From NCBI GenBank assembly GCA_020226215.1, contig CM035233.1:17627701-17691700 (forward strand): a stretch of DNA of 64,000 nt, given 5' to 3'. The stretch comes from Sindora glabra. Its lineage: Eukaryota > Streptophyta > Magnoliopsida > Fabales > Fabaceae. Positions 1-12,545 of the stretch are shown piece by piece. Within the stretch, counting starts at the first letter, position 1. Each line of letters starts with the position of its first letter. The notes below the pieces were generated by a model. It made no database searches, was not told where the DNA came from, and saw only the letters and a program-made list of their open reading frames with translations. Made by a program: the position numbers and the translations under genes.

Positions 1-730
1 CAAATCGATGTCACTATGAGCCTTCTGAAGAACGGCGATTTCCATGGAAGGAAACTACCTCTAAATAGCTGAGGTTTTCTAGATCGGTGTGATATAATGA
101 ACCAGAACAATGTGCTCATGATTGCCGGAAGAAAGATAATCATGTGGCTCAACTGCTCTAGCCAATTCTGTTAGAAGAGTCGATGCATAACATAGGTCAA
201 CGATCTTGTGCACTGCGTACAACATTCAATTCTCAATTCTCTGCAGAACGTGATGGTATAACTTTGAAGGGAGCAATGAAAGAGATGCCTAAAAATGTAC
301 CAACTCAGAGGCCAGGATTCACAGCGATCTCAAGCTTCGCCCATTGAAGAGTTTGATCTGCTCTGGGAGTTACATACTTCTTCGACCAAAACCATCAACC
401 CCACTCGCATTCAGGCAACAACATCCTGCGGTTTCAATATGCACACTTCTAACGCTTACAACTCAAAATTTCGAGGAACATGGATCATACTCTGTTTGAA
501 AGCGTATGGCATAAAACGTCGCCATCAAAGCTCTCAGAGATGTATAAACATATCTCCATCAAGGCCTAAACGAGCGTTAGTGTTCCTCCACCAAGGAGAG
601 CATCACAGAAGTATTTGATCGAATCCCATCACCTAGTGGCTCTGAGTCATGGAATTCTCAGACTTTGAAACACCTTCAAAGGTATGACTCATTTCTTGAA
701 CCATACATTCAAAATTTGCTACTGCAATTA
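1..730. other. Unassigned, slightly GC-richer stretch with broken reading frames
   Basis: Composition is closer to that of genic DNA than the sequence after it. Plus-strand frames, including an open run at 295-618, are interrupted and match no family I recognise. ATGGAATTCTCAGACTTTG.. ending AAG/GTATGA at about 682 looks like an exon end with a donor. It could be the edge of a decayed gene or an old transposon. Confidence 0.3.
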
Positions 731-2880
731 CATAGATAATGAATTTTGTTGCTGTTGGGTATCATGCATAAATCAATATTTCTGGTAAGTTGTTTTACTT
801 CAATTGTCCACTAAGTGCTGGGTAAAATGCTTCACTAGGTCACTTACCATAAAGACCTTCGGCTTACTAGGTCAAATATCATAGTTATTGTTTAGATATT
901 GAAGCTGAGCAGCATTCATTTCAAATCGTAAAATTCACCTGGTTATAAATTAGATAAAATTTTTAGTTAGCACTAACCTATAGTTAGCTTGCTATAATGC
1001 TACTTGTGTGACCTTTTTATCTGAAAAGTAGTTAACATCATTGTCTCTAATTCAAACCCTCGGTAAGTTCAAAGAGGAACCAGTTTTATAGCATCAAATG
1101 TAGTAAGAATTTCTCACTTAGCCTTTCTACATATCACAGTAATTTTTTTAGTATAGTACAAGTTTGGTAAGTAACCAAATGAGTGCATGATATCTTAGAC
1201 CATATACCCTATGACATCGGAAAAAATAGACAGGTCATCAACACTTAGTCCAAACAGGCTTATATATATCCATATCTTTTGCTACTTCAGAAGAAGTATT
1301 TTGAAGTATACCCTGCCCTGCTTATGGTAAATTTCATTCCATGGCTAAGTAGAAGCCCCAACTCAGGAAATAAATTTTTTTATCAAAATCATCTTTCAAC
1401 TAAACATGCAGAACGTGGCATAGTTAGACACAATCCACATAACATGCTTGGAGTCACTTTTACCAAAGCTTTCCTTCCCCAGTTGTTTATATTTCCCAAT
1501 ACTGTCGTACACGTCAACATGGTATCAAATCTAAATTGAAAGATCCATTGTCGCACTCCCTTTTTTAATTGAGGGCTTGGCCCTTTATGTAGTACAAGTT
1601 CATATACATAACTAGGCAATCCCTTGGAAAGTTTGTTTTTCTTACCTTCTTGGGATTTGAAAGAACTGAAGTAAAAATTAGAGCATCTGTTTTGTCTAGA
1701 CACATTTTCATCTTACATGCTATTATAAATAAACAAGTGGTTAACAAATCCCCAGAGCTATACACAGGGACTACTTGCTTGTCTCTTCAAGTAAGCTTGA
1801 CTTATAACCAAGTCAGCTGTGTATTGAAAGTAAAAAGTGAGAAATCTTCACAAGATTTCAAATGCCCCCAATGTTGAAACACCCTTGCATGATTTCATAT
1901 GACATTATTTACAAGACATATTCAGATCACTTCACAAGCCATTAATTCCAAGGCATATATTCATGCTATAGCATGATTTTATAGGCCATCAATTCTAGCA
2001 CACCCTCACATGATGCCACAAATATCAAGACATCTTTGCATAACTTCACGTAATTTCACTTGCTGTAAATACTTCAGCATCTTCATATCATACCTACACT
2101 CAGATAGTCATGTATAATATCTACTTTTGTGCTTTTTGCCTAACACTGAGATACATTCAAGATATTCATTTAGATCACTTGAGAATGGATGTATCATCTC
2201 CTTACAAAACATGATCAAGGTAAGCATTTAAGCTCGAAAAGCTTGACAACATTGTCTATCTTTCTCTTAAATTTTCAAAAATATTATCTTCCTTACAAAA
2301 AATGATGACACTATTCCATCACATAACGTGTTACATTTGATCCTATCTCTAGCAGTATGAGATTGACTTGACCCATACATCTTATCATCTTTAAATGGGG
2401 AGTAAGACACTCAGAGAAGAGTTTATATTGCTCATGGTGTTTTTAAAAATTATGCTCTCACATAAATACTTCACACTTGGCTTTAAATTTGATTTTGCAC
2501 TATTGTAGCGTGCTCAATCAAAAAATGAGTAAAACACCCTTAAAATTTTCACAATATCATTTCTACATGGTTGAACATGCTTTATGTAGAGCTTATTCTA
2601 CTACTCTTGAATGTGATATATGAAGTCATGTTTACATATTCCTATGCTGATTCATTGACATTCTTTAAGCAAGGGAACAATAATATGCAAAATTTATTGC
2701 TCATCATTGAAGCACATTCTACGAGAAAAATATGAAAGGAATGAAAATAAAAAATGAAAATCACTTCCCAAAACTAGAAGATTCAAAATACAAGATGATA
2801 AAGTTTTGAAAACACCAATTGTGAGACAAGCCAATTGGCTTTAAAGCTTAGAAAATGATTGACCCACCAACCATATGCTC
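731..2880. other. AT-rich stretch without a recognisable gene
   Basis: Short frames at 1279-1539 (+), 1389-1703 (-), 1565-1765 (-) and 1650-1877 (+) overlap on both strands and show no domain. The stretch may be old LTR or flank of the gypsy element that starts nearby, but no boundary is visible. Confidence 0.4.
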
Positions 2881-3028
2881 TAGGCTTCGAACATCGCTGA
2901 TAATATCCCTTATTAAGGTACACTCTAATTAATATTCTTTTTAGATAATTATAAACTTAAGCTTCAAAGTGTGCAGTTCCCTTGGCATATCTTAAGCCCA
3001 AACTTGATCCCCAACACTCAAAAACTCA

Positions 3029-3180
3029 GGACTCAATCCTCTAGTACCAAAGCTTGAGCAGTTGCCTTGGCACTTAAAACCCAAGACTCAATCCCTTGAT
3101 ATCAAAGCTCAAGTAGTTTTGTCGGCACCTAAAACCTAGGACTCAATCCTCTAGTACCAAAGTTTGAGCAAATCCCTCAG
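3029..3180. repeat. 55-bp tandem repeat, about 2.7 copies
   Basis: The core 'gactcaatc' recurs at 3030, 3085 and 3140, with 'ccaaagcttgagca'-like and 'cacctaaaacc'-like blocks at the same spacing. Looser relatives continue to about 3300 ('gagcaaatcc', 'cccgagc'). Confidence 0.75.
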
Positions 3181-3339
3181 TACTATCTTGAAGGCTAAGC
3201 AACCCTTGGTAACATCTACAAAGCCTGAGCAAATCCTTTAGCATTATCCTAAAGGTCAAGTGACCCTCGCTATTATTTATAAGCCCGAGCTATCCTCAGC
3301 TTTATAGATAATATCGAAGGTTGCTCAGCCTTCACAAGA

Positions 3340-3770
3340 ATATCCTAAATGGCATTAATTGTTCTCCTAATGCCCTTAGAGTGAAGGAAGACAACTGATA
3401 ATAATTAAAATGTCTAATCAACTAGAACCTATTTGTTCAGCACAACCAATGTCTGACTTGCCTATAGCTGATTAGGCCAATCCATAATTGAGCCATCTTG
3501 CCTAGATGACTTAGCGACCATTAGGCCTAGTTATGTTTTTTATCAGCTTATACAGGTCTAGATGGCTACTACAGTATGTAATTATTAATTTTTCCCTTGA
3601 CTCATTAGCTGAGATAACCTTCTTATATATACTCCAAATATGTACCCTACGAAGGGTCTTCACTCTCACTCTCATTTTATATTATTTTCTTCCATAAGAT
3701 ACTGACTTAGGTATCAAAAGGGCTACAGTGGATCCTATCTACCACCTTTTAACATAGTATATTCATGTCT
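3340..3770 (+). promoter_or_regulatory. Promoter/leader-like region ahead of the 3770-4902 ORF relic
   Basis: Contains a TATA-like 'cttatatatactcc' (about 3623-3636), a CT-rich leader ('cactctcactctca') and a block beginning 'actgacttagg' that resembles LTR ends of some plant gypsy elements. It may be the promoter of the antisense ORF or a piece of LTR; the sequence does not settle which. Confidence 0.35.
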
Positions 3771-4902
3771 CACAGGTCACCTTAAAGATTAGAATTCCTC
3801 TTAAGCTAAATCAGGAGCTATCATTAGCCAAAAGAAAGCCAAAGGTATTAAAATTGATGAAGAGCATGTTATTGCTTCTTGGAAACCACTAAATGTTGTA
3901 GGGAATGGTAAGGAAGTCATAGAGTAAGAAGAAGATAATAGCAATTCCTCTGATACTTCTAAAAGGGGAAAGATACGTTGTGATACTTAGAGGTGATGCA
4001 GAGTTAACAGTTCCAACATGAGTTCTATTTTAAAGGGTCTTATGAAGGAGATGGAGGTAAAAATGAGGGCTTTATATCATTTTTATAAAAAATATCAAGT
4101 TGTTGACCTAGATTGGTATAAGAAGGTTGAGGCCGAGCTTGCAGATGAGTAAGCTAAATCATTGAAGGTGACTAAAACCATTTTGGACTTATAAAGCAAC
4201 TTAGAAAAAAGGAAAAACTACAAAAGAAAAAGATTTCCTATGGGCAATTAGTGCATGATTTTGCCACATTGATATCCTCTTATTCTGAGGTGCATGGAGC
4301 CCTTAAAAACTGAAGAAAGTTTATCAAAAGTCTTGATAAGCAGGAGAAGCTTTAGGAGAAAGAAATACAGAAAATTTCTAAACTCAAGGATGTCATAGTT
4401 GCCGTGCTTTGGAAGTCATCAAATCAGTACTGCTCTCTTCATAATAAGCAATCAATAATAATTTATCAAAAATGAAATTTGAATTAAGCCAGGCAAAGAG
4501 ATCTATTGATAGATGGAGAGGAATGCAGGAGTTTGGAAGAACGAATTAAGGAACTGGAGAAGACCATTGAGAAGAAGGCCAAAGAAGCCATAGATTCTAA
4601 GAATGACATCCTTATCTTTCAAAAGTAGGTCGATCAGCTGAGGGTTGATGTGGGGTTTACTTATAGAGCTGGGTTCGAAGCCACTCTTGGCCAAGTCTAT
4701 TTACTGAAGCCTGGTCTTCCATTTATATTTCTTGGTCCAAACACTGGTTTTCTAGTTATAGCACAGAGCCTAGATGTGTCTTGCATCGATAAGAAACCTA
4801 TGTCACTTGTCAAAGAGGTTCCTTTAGGGAAGAGGACAACTGAAGAGGATATTTCGAAAGGAGATGAAGATGAGTATGCTCAAAAGGAAATGACTAATTA
4901 AT
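3770..4902 (+). pseudogene. Relic of a coiled-coil, gypsy-associated plant protein (antisense ORF)
   Basis: Plus-strand frames broken by stops encode a charged helical protein. Blocks at about 4020-4200 and 4330-4620 are rich in Glu and Lys with heptad-like spacing, such as KVEAELADE and LEKTIEKKAKEA. A C-terminal segment (4650-4901) begins YRAGFEATLGQVYL and ends in an acidic tail. This resembles the long coiled-coil proteins annotated in plants as putative gypsy-type transposon protein. It lies antisense to the surrounding element's pol, in the position of the Tat antisense ORF. Several in-frame stops (for example after LADE, and after QEKL) make it non-functional. The assignment rests on recalled sequence character, not a search. 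Confidence 0.5.
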
Positions 4903-5091
4903 TTTTTTTTACATTTATATGTACACTTTGCTTTTGTAACTCCTATACCATTTGAATGAATATCCATTTTGATTTCTTGTCAATATTTTAGTCTTTAATA
5001 TTTCCTTTTTCAAATATTCCTTGCCTCAATAGAAAGACCAAAATCTGCTTATAATAAAGAGTCAAGTGCTTCACAGTTTTTGTTGCTCTGG

Positions 5092-5534
5092 TTATCTAAA
5101 CAAAGGACTAATTAGAATTTTATGTTGTTCTAGTTGTTTGAATATCTTTACGTGTACATATGATCCCTCAATCGCAATATCGAGTAACTTTGGACTTGAG
5201 TAATCATTGAATAGCTTTATATTTTCCTGCGCACCGTTGATTGTGAGGTTAAGTACCTTTGTACTCAAGTAATTTTTGAATACCTTCATATTCAGTTGTG
5301 GTCTTTTGACCATGGAGAGGATTGGATAGCTTGTATTCACCAAGATTTTGAACATTTTTATAGTCATTTGTGGTCCTTTCACTATGGAGACGGTCTGATA
5401 CCTTTTATCCGCTAAGATATTGATCACGTTTGTGTTCATTTATGGTCGCTTGATCATGGAGAAGCTTGGGACCATGTATATGCCAAGATTTTGTACACCT
5501 TTTGTGTTCATTTGGGGTCTTTTGACCATGTTAA
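5092..5534. repeat. 72-75 bp minisatellite array, left part
   Basis: About five to six degenerate units built on 'tttgaccatggagag', 'ccaagattttg' and 'gttcatttgtggtc'. Because the period is near a multiple of three, the minus strand stays open (5439-5092) and reads as repeated ~24-residue blocks; that frame is a by-product. The array stops abruptly at LTR element A. Confidence 0.85.
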
Positions 5535-6425
5535 TGTAAGAATTCTAATATTTTCAATGAGTTAATTACTTGATTTAAAAGATTTTTAATTCACTAAATG
5601 GTAAAATTTTAAAGAATATAGTTTTCTATTCACATTATGAATGATTTTAATGTTATTAGTAAAATTTATGGCTACGAATTGATTTAAAAGAATTTTAATT
5701 CAATTAATGATGAAATTTTAGAGACGGTTTCTATTTACGCTATGAATAATTTTAATATCCCTAATAAAATTTAGGCCATGAATATGAAAGAGAGTTTTTA
5801 ATGAGACAAAATTAGCCTTAATAATGCATTATGAGCTGTGAAAGAGAGATTTTAATGAGACAAAATTAGCCTTAATAATGCATTATGAGCCATGTTGAGG
5901 CATTATGAACCTCAATGTGATATCATGAGCCTTAATGTGGTATTCATAAATTGGAAATTAAGGGTTTAAAACTTACCTACAAGTAATCTTATTTTTCTCT
6001 TATAAGATAGGTAGAATCTAAGGATTGATAGTGAGAGTCTTCCAAAAACAATTATAAAACTAGAAATACCTATAGCTAGCACTACATTAAAGAGAGAATA
6101 ACACCATCCAATTTAATTGGGGTATTTAATTACTTGTGTGGATACTATAGATACATTATAGCTTTAAACAACATTTGTGATTTGCCAAGTACTTGTGTTT
6201 ATGACAAGCACTATTAGTGATTATAGTGTTCCAGTGATCATGGTTAAACCATTCGCATGAAATTTGTTCCCATGTTCATGAGTCTATTACATTAGGATCC
6301 ATTATCTTAAATTCTTATAAAGGTATAAATCCTAACACTGATTCATATTTCTTTTGTAAGAATCCATTGATAGGTTTTGGAAATTTTTAGTTTTTTGTTA
6401 TGTTTTCTACATCCAAAACCTAATA
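5535..6425 (+). mobile_element. 5' LTR of element A (891 bp)
   Basis: Matches 18693-19519 along its length. It is longer partly because of an internal 54-bp tandem duplication (5786-5893, 'gaaagagag...cattatgagc' twice) that the other LTR lacks. Confidence 0.75.
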
Positions 6426-6426
6426 G

Positions 6427-6438
6427 TGGTATCAAATC
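6427..6438 (+). promoter_or_regulatory. Primer binding site of element A
   Basis: TGGTATCAAATC directly follows the 5' LTR. The usual initiator-tRNA-Met primer site of plant LTR elements is TGGTATCAGAGC, so eight bases match before divergence. Confidence 0.65.
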
Positions 6439-6526
6439 TATTTATGAAACCATTAAATGGATTACATGTTTTATCCATTTTTTTATATATGTTTATGTGA
6501 TGAATATAAATCAATTCTTCTTTTAG

Positions 6527-6530
<4 letters not shown>

Positions 6531-6594
<64 letters not shown>
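6531..6594. repeat. (AT)32 microsatellite
   Basis: A perfect dinucleotide run of 64 bases. The minus-strand frame across it (6407-6658) is an artefact of the repeat. Confidence 0.97.
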
Positions 6595-6597
<3 letters not shown>

Positions 6598-6599
6598 CC

Positions 6600-9424
6600 A
6601 TTTTTACTACATGCAATATATATGTTTGAATGATTCGAGAATAACAACTATAATTCAAAATTACAATCCAAACCTATTTAAAAAAATTAAAAAAATTATA
6701 AGGGATTTCAAATTTTAAATTCTAAAATGATATGTACTATCTCTTGTAATATTTGCATGCCTTTATGTGTTGCATAATGTATAGTGCATAATATTTTCCT
6801 AAAAGACCAATGTAATTGGAATTTATTTTATGGTTGTAATTTGAAATACAACGTGTGTGTCTACCTCTTTCTATACCTTTTGTTTGTATGTTCTTTTCTT
6901 ACCTAAACTCCCCATGAATGTAACTCAAAGTTTCTTCTATATTATGTAATATAGTTGATAAACACACACTTAGAGTGAACTACAAGGAAGAAAATTTAAA
7001 GCTCATATGAGGATAACTAAGCAAGGCACTAGGAGAAGTTGCTTCACACTAGATTGAATAGTCAATCCTCTCCTTAGCTTAAAAGGATGTAGGTAGCTAG
7101 GGTTGTATTGTGTCACATTTTATTTTATACTTTATTTGATGTATGAGATACATTAAGTAGGATGCATGAATAAAAGGTTAATAATGGTGAAATTTAAAAT
7201 AATTAAGTTAATTAAATTCTTTAATGTAAATATTAAGTCAATAATAATCTACGATGCTTTCTAATGCTTAGCACTTGTCAAAACTTCGATCAACATGAAA
7301 TAGGTTTACCAAAGTAACGTGCTTCATGTATCTTGACAAGATGCAATAAGATAATAATAATATCTGAATGTCAATTATTATGTGTGACTTTATAGGGTTA
7401 TCTCAATAAGATTAGGGGCCTAAAGACATGCAATTAAGCTTTAATTCATAAAAAGGACTAGAACAAGTGCTACTCATATAACTATTCGGTAGTTATATAT
7501 GATGCAATTGGCAAGTGTTGCTTACGCAAATAGCCAAACTTTAATGATAAGACAAAGTTGACTTAGACTAACATTGCTATAGAAATATCTTGTAACATCA
7601 ATTATTTACTGGATTTAACATTAGTTTTTACTCAACATATATATAGGCATTGTTGTATATTAGATAATTCCACATCAGTTTTTGACTGACGTAGAAAAAT
7701 AAAATAAAGTCAGTTTCATATATATATGACCATCATCATTTTTTCATGAAATACAATAAGAAGAATTTTTATTATAAAATAATGCTTGTTTTTATAAACA
7801 ATTTATATACTATTTCAGTTGATAAAAATAACTAACATGATATATTATTCACCTTCTCCCCATTCCAAACTCTAATGAACCTAACCTATTATGATCCTTA
7901 TTCCTTATATTCTCACAACCTAACTAAACTAATATTTTTATCTTGATTTCGACATTTTAAAGTTAAAAAAAATTTGAAAATAATGAAAAGTTATTTCAAT
8001 TAGAGATGGCTATTTCATTACAAGTACTCATTGCTTAATATATAAGATTAGCATTCCTTAGAAAAGTACAATCAACTTCATCCATTATGCTCCTTTTTAA
8101 CTTAGTAAGGGATTAATCTAAGTAGAAAGAGCAGCTATGACCATGGCATACCTACAAATGCAATGAGAAAAATTCATTGAAATTTCATATATGGTATTAC
8201 ACCAATTACCAAAGAAAATGAATAAAATCAAGTTTCTTATGCAAATCTATAAAAGTGCATCAAAGTAAAAGATAATAAAATGTGATCAATTTTAAAACCA
8301 AAATTAAATTAAAAGAACAAACAAAAATGTAAAAAAAATAATTATATTTATATTCTACACTTTTCGAGCAAATGCTAAGTCTCGCATATTTAGCCATAAG
8401 TTAATGGAGTTTCAATCTTGTAAAATAATTAGTAAGTACAAACAAAAAATTGAAGACAATAATCTCAAGGTTTGAAAAAGAATATACCTCATTAAAGAGA
8501 AAATTATATTAGGGTTGGAAGTATTTTATGATGAAATTTACGGTTTTAATTCCATTGGTATACCTTTTAAACATTAGTTATTTGAAAATTTGACATTATA
8601 AGTCTCCATCTCATCAATGCTATAATGGTTTTTAAATAAGTAGATTATTGAAACATAAATAATCTTTATAATTTCTAATAATATCATAAATACAAATATT
8701 AATTAGTTGTAGATAACATTTAGATGTTGGCTTTCAAGTGCAACAATGTCTAAAACACTTATATTTTTTTTAATTTCTAATAAAATTATAAATGCAAACA
8801 TTGATTAATGATTCTTTAGACATTGATTTCATGTACGATCATCATCTTAAGGTTTCTTGTGTCAAATCTATCATGTTTTATTGGAAAATATGACTTTATA
8901 ATGTTGGCTTATTATTATAACCAACATAATAAGTTGTATTTTTTTTAAAGAATGCCACCACACCATTATAGACAAAAAATTTTACTTTGATTGAAGAAAA
9001 TAGGGCAATGTTAAAGGATAAACCTATAGTAGTGCAAGTGAAATATGGATCTTGAAAGTCTTAACGATATGATGATCTAAATTAAAAGTAAAGGCTATTA
9101 GTTTAAATAAAATAGTGAGAGAAATATTTCTATCATTGATATCAATTGTAAACACATCAAATAACTTATCGCTGTGATCCGTTCTTAAAAAGGACAAGTT
9201 CATTGAGATAAATGTCCTCGACTATTATAGGAATTTAAGGATAATCCTTAAACATGAGCAAAGACTATATGTCTTAGAGAGAAATGCCTCAATTGCGATG
9301 AAATCAAATATTAGAAGAGGAAGTACATGATCTAATTTGAGGATTTTAAGAAGAAGAAGAAGAAGAGGAAAGGAAGTAGGATTTCCAATTAAGGTATTTT
9401 TATTATTGAAGTTAATATATCTAT
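6600..9424. other. AT-rich interior of element A / start of B, no intact gene
   Basis: No clear coding sequence is seen until about 8,980, where a decayed plus-strand frame leads towards the copia protease. A gag region with a zinc knuckle is not recognisable. The 5' LTR of copia B was looked for here and not found. Confidence 0.4.
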
Positions 9425-12400
9425 TTTTACATTTTGGATATTAGATAACGGATATGGATATCACATTTGTACTAATTTGGAAGAACTCAAAAGAAGTAGG
9501 ACTTTAGCTAAAGGTGAATTGAACCTACAAGTTGCTAATGGAGAAAAAGTGGTTGCCTCAACTGTAGGAACATATTATTTATTTTTACCCATTGATTTGA
9601 TTAATGAGTTAGAGCACTATTAATTTGTGCTTACTATTAGTAGGAATATTATTTCTATTTTTTGTTTGGACAAAAAAGGTTTTTTATTTTAATAACGGAT
9701 AAAAGTTATTCCATTTATTTTCATGAAATATTTTATTGTAGTGTACAATTGTTTAATAGATTCTATATTTTAGATCTTGAAATGTATGTCTATAACATAG
9801 ATAGTAAATGGTTTATATCCAACAACATGAACCTAACCAATCTTTAGCATTGTTGCTTAGTTCATATAAATGAGAAATGCATATTTAAGTTCCATAAAGA
9901 TGGACTTTTATATTTATTTGATTTTGAATCATATGAGGTGTGTGAATCTTATTTGTTAGGCAAGATAATTTAAACCTCATTAACTGGATACAATGAAAGG
10001 ACTGATGAAAAAATTAATGATTTGTTAGGCCTCATACATGGTGATGTGTGTAAGCATATTAGTTTACCATCTAAAGATGGTTTTCAATATTTTATTACAT
10101 TTATTGATGACTTCTATATATATGACTACATGTATATTAAGAAACATAAATCAAAATCCTATGAAAAGTTTAAGGAATTCAACAATGAAGTAGAAAACCA
10201 ACTCATCAAAAGTATTAAAACACTTTAATTAGATTGGGGTGAAAATACTTAAGCCAAGAATTTGATAATGTTAAAAAAGAATATGATATATCACAACTTA
10301 CTCCACCTAGAATACTAATGGAATAATGTTTTGGGGAAAAGGAATCGTAATTTGTTAGACATGGTGCAATCTATAATAAGTTATGCAAATCTTCTAATTT
10401 CCTTTTAGAGACATTTTTTAAAAATAAGAACTTTTATACTCAAACATTTTCCTTCTAAAATTTTTCAAACGACTCCATATAAGAGTGGACTAGGAAACAT
10501 CATAATATGTTTTTTTTTATGAAGATTTATGGTTGTAAGGCTTATGTAAATATTAAGCTTCTAACAATATTGGACCTAAAATAAAATAAATGTTATTTTA
10601 TAAGGTATCCCAATGAAATCACGATGTACTATTTCTATAATCCTGTTAAGGAAATTAAGATGTACTATTTCTATAATCCTGTTAAGAGTAAAGTATTTGT
10701 TGCATGAACTAGTATTTTTCTAGAAAGAGAGTTCATTTGTTAAAAAAAAAACCAATAGAAGAAAAATAGAACTCAAAAAAATTTGAGGCTCACAAAATAG
10801 CAATCAACTTGTAATAGAATCTAAATAGACACCACAAGTTATTATGGATCAAGGACTTGCAAAAATAATATAAGGCCCGCATAGATTAAGTAGAATAAGC
10901 CATAAGCTTGAAATATAAATTTCTTGTGATTTAGCATGGTGATATATTTTTCATAGACTAGTATAAGCCTACAACCTACCAAAATGCTATTAAAGAGTTA
11001 AACACTGAGAAATGACTTGACGCTATGAGATCTAAGATGAAATCTATGTATCTACCAAGTATGGACTTTGGTTAACCCACCTAAATAAGTAAAACTTATT
11101 AGGTGTAAATGGATTTTTAAGAAGAAAACCAACATCGTCAGTAACATACAAACTTTTAAAGAGAGATTAGTAGCTAAAGGTTTTAAGCAAATTCATGGTA
11201 TAAACTATAATAAGACTTATTCCCCAGTTGTTATGCTTAAATTTATTTGGATTTTGCTTGTTATTGTAGCTTTTTATAATTACAAAATCTATTAAATGGA
11301 TGTCAAAACTACTTCTTTAATTGAAAGCTTCATGAAGATGTGTACATAGCAAAAATTAAAAGTTTTATCACTTATAAAATGCTAAAAAGGTATGCAAGTA
11401 GCAATAATCCATATATGGATTGAAACAAACTTCATAGAGCTAGAATTTTTTGTTTTAATGATGTGATCAAAGATTTTGGTTTCATAAAAAATAAAGATGA
11501 ATCTTGTATTTACAAAGTGGTTAGTAGGAGCACAATTATTTTCCTTGTATTATATATGGATAACATACTACTGATAAAAAATAACATCCCTATATTACAA
11601 GGTATAAAGACTTGGTTAGGGAATTGTATTTTGATAAAAGACTTAGACGAAGTTACTTATGTATTATGTATCAAAATCTATAGAGATGGATAAAAAAAAT
11701 ACTTAGCCTAAGTTAGAGTACATATATTGACAAAGTGCTAAAATGATTCAGTATATAAGAATCTAAAAAGGAATTTTTACTTATATCACATGGTATAAAT
11801 CTATCTAAAGGTTAATATCCTACAATAGAAGATAAGTGAAACCATATGAATAAGATTTCATATGCATTACCAATTGAATCTACATGTATGCCATGTTATG
11901 TGCTTAACTTGATATCTCATATACTTTGAGCATGACAAGTAGGTACTAGTCAAATCCTGTAAGCATGACTAGATTACTTTTAAGAATATTCTTAAGTACT
12001 TAAAAAGAACTAAGGATTCATTTTTGATATATGGGAGTAAGAAGAAATTGGTCATAAAAGGTTATGTTGATCTGAGTTTCTAATCAGATAAGGAATATTT
12101 CAAATTGTTATATGTTTTGCTAAATGGTAGTGTTGTATAAACTAGGAGAGTTTGAAGCAAAAAATAATGGTCGATTTTACCATATAGTTCAAGTATTTTG
12201 TTTCCTCTGATGCAGCTAAAAATGCTATATGGATAAAAAAGTTCACTATTAAACTTAGCATTATTCTTAACATTTTAAACTCAATAGACCTTTATTGTGA
12301 TAATAATGAGCCCATTACACATGCTAAGGACCTATATCTCTCTAGCAATCGAAGCATATGTTTCAGCATTTCCATCTCATTTGTAAAATTATTAACAGAG

Positions 12401-12530
12401 GAAATGTGGAAATACACAAAGTACTAATAGATGATAAAATTATCAACCCATTGACAAAGTGTCTAGCACAACAGAAGCATGATAGTCACACTAGATCACT
12501 TAGTATTAAATATATAACTGATTGACTTTA
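9425..12530 (+). pseudogene. Ty1/copia pol relic (protease, integrase, RT, RNase H), element B
   Basis: Domains appear in copia order across shifting frames. Protease, about 9,440-9,660, has LDNGYGYHICTNL, with the active site D-T/S-G changed to D-N-G. The integrase zinc region is about 9,845-9,960 (HINEK..C..LLGK). Integrase core, 10,022-10,228, has LIHGDVC..GFQYFITFIDDF. RT follows (LVAKGFKQIHGINY at about 11,160; LYMDNILLI at about 11,545, where YVDD has become YMDN). RNase H ends in LTKCLAQQKH at about 12,460. Many stops and frameshifts make it dead. A purine-like tract and an LTR (12546) follow directly, as expected for the 3' end of a copia element. Confidence 0.88.
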
Positions 12531-12545
12531 ATGTAAGTGAAAAAT

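Noticed and set aside
5092..5439. 115-codon minus-strand frame with repeated ~24-residue blocks
   Set aside because: Explained by the 72-bp minisatellite period being a multiple of three; no start context or family.
6407..6658. Minus-strand frame with alternating Tyr-Ile
   Set aside because: Translation of the (AT)32 repeat.
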